The position numbers were made by a program, and so were the translations under genes. Shown here in pieces: positions 18,253-22,058 of a stretch of 22,058 nt of DNA (positions are counted from its first letter, which is position 1; each line of letters begins with the position of its first letter). The DNA is from Pelargonium nanum (Eukaryota > Streptophyta > Magnoliopsida > Geraniales > Geraniaceae): NCBI GenBank assembly GCA_036897485.1, contig JAYMTF010001653.1, forward strand, positions 1 to 22,058. The letters are read 5' to 3'. The notes under the pieces are model-generated. The model worked only from the letters and a program-made list of their open reading frames with translations, was not told the origin of the DNA and made no database searches.

Positions 18253-20929
18253 CAGTAGGAGGAAATAACATTTCGCCTACAGAATAGCATACCAAATCTT
18301 CAGCCTCCATCATACACTTCCTCATTAAATGAGACTTTTTAACTCTAAAAGCAGCTACTCTAAGCTCCTTTTCTTCAATTATGGCTTTTTCTAGTCTCTC
18401 TCTTTGTCTTTCATACTCTGTTTTCAACCTCTCAATCTTTTCCGGCAGTTCTTTTATTTCTCTACGCACATGTGTGAGCATACGATCTACTTTTCTATCC
18501 TCTTGAAGACCAAAGTGAGCATACACAACTCTTTTAAAAACTTCAAGTGCAAATTGAATTTTGAATCCTGCAACTTGTCCAAGAACAAAGAAACTCCACC
18601 ATTGAAGAAGTAAGTCCTCAGTAACATGTGCAACTTGTGAGTTACACATGCTTTGTAAGACCTTACAAAATCCAAGAAAGAGATATTGTTTTGTCTTTGG
18701 ACTTAATATGCATTCTGCACCCAAATCTCCATGTTTAGCAAATAGAGTTTCGAGCATGTGCTCAAAGGTCGACGGTACTAGGTATTCTCCCACCTCAACA
18801 ACTTCGTGCTCTGTCTCTAGAAAGCTAAACATCATTTCAAGTGTTTCTTGCAAATTAAAGAAAGAATTTAATTTGCTCAAGAACTTTTTGAATGGCTCAT
18901 CTGAGTAAAGAATTTTGCAAGATCTTTCATTGTCATATGACGGAACTTCACCCAACAAATTTTCCCACGTTAGATTGGATGCTAACCTGAGAACATTCTT
19001 CATTTCTGTGTCTTCAACTTGCCTATGAGGTAAGGGGAGTTTGCTCCAGGGAAAAACAGGTCGACCAGATTCTTTCTCGATTTTCTTTTCTTCTTGTTCT
19101 GTAATCTCTTGTAGTGTAACAAACTTGATGGCTTCCTGCTTGTAGTTGCGCGAAGCACTTAAAACCTGAAAAGAAATGTCCAAGAAAAGATTACATAACA
19201 TTGGCATCTCATAACATAAGTAACTCATGAGAAATATATATTGATGTATGCTACAAGATTATAATATGTATTGTGAATATTTACCTCTGATTTGGCGCAC
19301 CGGATATCAACTTCGAATTTACATTCTTTACAGTAGTAAATACATTCTGTTGGATCTCTCTTCTCCTCGCAGACGTCACAATAACATTGGTTAGCATCCT
19401 CATTGTCAACGAGGCGAGGAAGCAGAGTGAGAGGATGAAAGTGGGATCTATGTTGAATGGTGTACGGAAGAAGACATTTAGTTAAACTGAAGTCCTGTTT
19501 ACATTCCGCGCAACGCAAGTACGAGGTCTTAGGATAGCTTCGATGTATCTTGTGATCCAAGAGAACAAGAAGGTGATCATCAGGATGATCTTGAAGCTTT
19601 AGGAATGGGACAAGCAACATGCACTCCAGATCAAGGACAAAGTCGTTATCACCTGAGCAACGTTGACATTGGAACACAAATCCTTCGCATTCCCTGCTAC
19701 AACAAGCGCATGTAAATCCCGGCACGTTGTGCAGGAAAACAAACGTTAGAGGATGGCGCGGGTGAAAGGGGTGGCTGATTTTCTTGTCCGGTGCCAGTTG
19801 CTGCATCCAGTGTTGAAAACAAGACTCGTCAAGGACGTAGCAATCTTGGCAACCATAGGCCTTAAGTCCTTTGCGGATGGGTTTCTTGCATGCGTGACAC
19901 TCACAAACAATATCATTAGTAGGGTTGATGATCTGGTGGACGACGAAAGGATCAAAATCATAAGGGCTATTTATAAGGAGGGCACAAGCAATATGAGCAT
20001 TAAAGTTATTGCACTTCAAGCAGCTATACATCGCCATTTGCGGCCAATCCCATTTCTTGCAAGCATCGCAGAAAAATAACGAGTCATTCGACTCTGAGCC
20101 AAGCCTTCTCCATTGTAGACTAAGATCATGTTGTGCGTGGCCTTGGTACCTTACTGTACCTCGCACAATTTTACCATGAAAATCAATATATGTCAAGTAC
20201 ATAAATACATATTTACCGCATTGGACATGCAGGTTGAAGTTACACACATTACAGTGGTAAGAAAGCAAGTGGTCCCTTGGCATATCTCTGCCACAGGAAC
20301 TGCACAGAATTTCTTTTTCATTACTATAAGGTGACTTGTAGACAAGTCTGAGTTGGTGATCACCATAGTTAGAATGAAAATAAGGAAGCTCTAAAACTGT
20401 AGGAAGTTGAGCACATAATGTGCAGAGATAAACTGTGCCATAGCAATCTTGTTCAGTGCATGCATAGATCATTGAGGAGGAGAAAGTGAACCCACAACCG
20501 TAGCATTTATAATATTTACTTTCACTGCCACTCTGCTCCACTTCTTGGTCAAGTAATTTCAGTGGATGCTCGTGGCTGAAATGCTTTATAATGTCCTCCA
20601 TATCTGCACCACATACAATCAATCCAATATATATATCATGCATAAATATACATATACATAACTATTATTTCTTTTGTCAACATAACAACAACCATTGCAA
20701 TCATGTGAATGGTTTCTGGTTTCTCAGTTTAATTGAACAAAATAACATTGTTTGAGAAGGAAATGACAGTGAGAACAGAGAATATTAATGACAATAAAAA
20801 TGGGTTTTATTCCTATTCACATAACTTTTCAATCCTAACTTGGCTTAGCTTATTTATAGATAAATGAAAATGCACACAACAAACTATTTTATTAAATAAT
20901 TGTATTCTACACGTACCTTTGCCTTCCAT
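18248..20929 (-). CDS. DC1 zinc-finger array protein with C-terminal helical/coiled-coil module, complete, 3 exons
   Basis: Exons on the minus strand: 20929-20917, 20603-19285, 19165-18248. They join in frame to 749 residues plus TAA. Exon 1 is only 13 coding nt (ATGGAAGGCAAAG|GTACGT); with the next exon it gives MEGKDMEDII. Residues about 12-444 hold six to seven Cys/His-rich DC1 (C1_2) modules, clearest at 105-133 (CSSC..CNVCNFNLHVQC), 183-211 (CDAC..CLKCNNFNAHIAC), 287-332 and 393-440 (CDVC..CKECKFEVDIRC). Residues 445-749 lack Cys motifs. They contain a helical domain (about 500-665, with a VTEDLLLQWW segment) and a charged coiled coil (about 668-720). The helical plus coiled-coil part resembles, from memory, the C-terminus of plant MATH/coiled-coil (RTM3-like) proteins; this is inference. 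DC1 proteins are plant-expanded, often stress-linked, and mostly uncharacterised. The exact function is unknown. Confidence 0.88.
19166..19284 (-). other. DC1 gene intron 2, at the domain boundary
   Basis: TCAGAG|GTAAAT donor and TCTTTTCAG|GTTTTA acceptor on the minus strand, 119 nt, phase 0. Reading through it would end the protein after about 20 extra residues, giving a DC1-only isoform. It falls exactly between the last DC1 module and the helical module. Confidence 0.9.
20604..20916 (-). other. DC1 gene intron 1
   Basis: GCAAAG|GTACGT donor and TGTGGTGCAG|ATATGG acceptor on the minus strand, 313 nt, phase 1. An in-frame ATG at 20643 lies within the intron, so an unspliced or internally initiated transcript could make a protein starting MHDIYIG. 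The spliced start is preferred because MEGKDMEDII joins in frame with strong splice sites. Confidence 0.8.
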
Positions 20930-20987
20930 GTTGGAGAGCTACCCGAAAATTAGTAAGAAATGAGTGGAGCACAATTAATAAAGGAAG

Positions 20988-20994
20988 CTATATA
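20988..20994 (-). promoter_or_regulatory. Candidate TATA box of the DC1 gene
   Basis: AAAATATATAGC on the minus strand, about 60 nt upstream of the ATG at 20929, would place transcription start some 30 nt before the ATG. It is motif and spacing only. Confidence 0.4.
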
Positions 20995-21190
20995 TTTTAA
21001 TGGAGATCAGAAACAATAAGCTGACATGTTGCAACTAATATATATATATATACATATATGCTTTTCATTGTTGAAGATTCTTTGCTTGTCACATTTGGTC
21101 TCTGTGTTGTCTAGAATTCTTACCTCTCCTTTTTCTCATTAAGTTTCTTCTTTAAAAGTTGGGAATGTATGTGTATTTACATACATTAAT

Positions 21191-21345
21191 TTCATATTTA
21201 TTCTTTGCTTACAAATTGGTTTTTATACTTTTTCTTTTTCCTTTTCACTTTGTATAAATGTATGGCTTACTATTGTTTATATTCTATGCGTAATGACCAA
21301 AATTTCGTATTCATTCTTTGCTTACAAAGTGGTTCTATGCGTAAT
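21191..21345. repeat. Interleaved short direct repeats
   Basis: TTC(A/G)TATT(T/C)ATTCTTTGCTTACAAA(T/G)TGGTT occurs at about 21191 and 21304 (offset 113). TTCTATGCGTAAT occurs at 21282-21294 and 21333-21345 (offset 51). Together they suggest a locally scrambled duplication in the P450/DC1 intergenic DNA. Confidence 0.75.
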
Positions 21346-21642
21346 AAAGAATGTGTGAATTCAGAGAGAGCTCATTCTATGCTAAACTCTCATAAATTCT
21401 GTTACCATCTCTAAGGATAATGTAAATCAAGAAAAATAATCTAACATGCAAGGCAGAGTAACTATTGTTGCTCTTCTTGTACTGTGCATAAGTGCATAAA
21501 CAATGCAACTTTGATTTATTATACATAAATATGAGGCATAAACACAACAAACTTCATTTATTATATTCTTAAACCAAGATAGTTTTGGTTTCTGATCACC
21601 TACCATAGTGATATTTAAGAGACAACCACTACATATAGCTCT

Positions 21643-22058
21643 TCACTGAAGACTTCTTTTGGTGAGCTTTACCTTGAAGCCATGCCTCATGTGGAGCACA
21701 ACAGAATTACACGGGCTAACAGGATGATCTTCAATAACCCGAATTCGGTAATTCGAAATAATAGCAACTGCAATAATCTTGATTTGAATGAAACTCATGT
21801 CCTTACCTAAACAACTCCTGGGTCCTGCACCGAATGCTACAAACTTGTAAGATGGCACATGCACAATCCCTCCTTGCTTGGAGATCCATCTCTCTGGCTT
21901 GAACTCCAAGCAATCTTTTCCCCAAACTTCTCTCATTCTTCCCATTGAGTAATGACATATAAAAATCTTTGTATTCGCGCCCACGCGATGCCCACTGGGA
22001 AGTGTCTCTGGCAACAGAGCAGCTTTGTGATTGATAGGCAGAGATGGGTATAGGCGCA
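21643..22058 (-). CDS. Cytochrome P450, CYP96A-like, C-terminal 137 codons, cut by window end
   Basis: CYP96A enzymes of the CYP86 clan are ER-bound monooxygenases; the known Arabidopsis member MAH1 hydroxylates midchain alkanes in cuticular wax. The fragment opens with RLYPSLPINHK, the second half of the K-helix ExxR motif (the Glu lies beyond the window). It then has LPSGHRV, FKPERW (the PERF-type motif) and the heme-binding loop FGAGPRSCLG with its Cys ligand, and ends KLTKRSLQ before TGA at 21645-21643. Order and spacing match CYP96A closely, including GRMREVWG and SYKFVAFGAGPR. The heme loop keeps every consensus residue, so this part looks intact. No intron interrupts it, as usual for CYP96A. 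The substrate cannot be read from this portion. Confidence 0.93.
   Translation of the reverse strand, partial: RLYPSLPINHKAALLPETLPSGHRVGANTKIFICHYSMGRMREVWGKDCLEFKPERWISKQGGIVHVPSYKFVAFGAGPRSCLGKDMSFIQIKIIAVAIISNYRIRVIEDHPVSPCNSVVLHMRHGFKVKLTKRSLQ

Larger units (their letters stand above)
20930..21642. other. Intergenic region: DC1 promoter and 3' flank of the P450 gene
   Basis: Reading minus, a TATATAG (plus positions 20988-20994) about 60 nt before the DC1 ATG is a candidate TATA box. A TA-rich run lies at 21038-21052. A local duplication occupies 21191-21345 (listed separately). No gene or RNA is recognisable; the open frame at 21205-21414 is T-rich and family-less. Confidence 0.55.

Noticed and set aside
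18248-19228. Exon 3 of the DC1 gene as an independent 326-codon gene starting at 19228
   Set aside because: The first 21 residues would come from intron sequence with a good acceptor, and joining to exon 2 keeps frame; one gene is simpler.
19753-20079. 108-codon plus-strand open frame
   Set aside because: It is antisense to the DC1 coding exon, whose zinc-finger motifs clearly define the real frame.
21800-21830. TTTAG|GTAAGG donor-like site inside the P450 heme loop
   Set aside because: The frame continues through it with conserved CYP96A residues, so GGT AAG is coding (Gly-Lys).

Overview
The window is nuclear DNA of a flowering plant, most likely a dicot. It has long AT-rich introns with GT/AG borders, plant-specific families (thylakoid FtsH, a SEC24 of the Arabidopsis SEC24B/C type, DC1 zinc fingers, a CYP96A-like P450) and MITE-type repeats. 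Nothing indicates a bacterial, organellar or viral origin. Nothing here amounts to a wholly new system. The best leads are a textbook ER-stress element in the SEC24 promoter, a GC-AG intron in SEC24, and a DC1 zinc-finger array joined to a helical/coiled-coil module.

Layout: (1) Positions 1-872, minus strand: the first coding exon of a thylakoid FtsH protease (FTSH2/VAR2 type), cut by the window start. An inferred 5'UTR intron (1955-873) lies upstream, with a 5'UTR exon from about 2150 to 1956. (2) Positions about 2160-3690: an intergenic region shared by two divergent genes. (3) Positions about 3685-17763, plus strand: a complete SEC24 gene with a 5'UTR intron and 24 coding exons that join in frame to 1122 codons. 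(4) Positions 20929-18248, minus strand: a three-exon DC1 protein of 749 residues, convergent with SEC24. Its first coding exon is only 13 nt. (5) Positions 22058-21643, minus strand: the C-terminal 137 codons of a CYP96A-like cytochrome P450, cut by the window end.

The genes do not form a functional cluster. FTSH2 acts in thylakoid protein quality control, SEC24 in COPII vesicle budding at the ER, CYP96A-type enzymes in wax alkane or fatty-chain hydroxylation, and the DC1 protein is of unknown function. Divergent FTSH2/SEC24 and convergent SEC24/DC1 arrangements may matter for shared promoter and 3'-end use. Repeats sit in introns and intergenic DNA: a 92-bp tandem duplication and a fold-back remnant in the FTSH2 5'UTR intron, a 218-bp Stowaway-like MITE in a SEC24 intron, and small local duplications elsewhere. 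All exon borders come from reading splice sites together with protein continuity; no transcript data were available.
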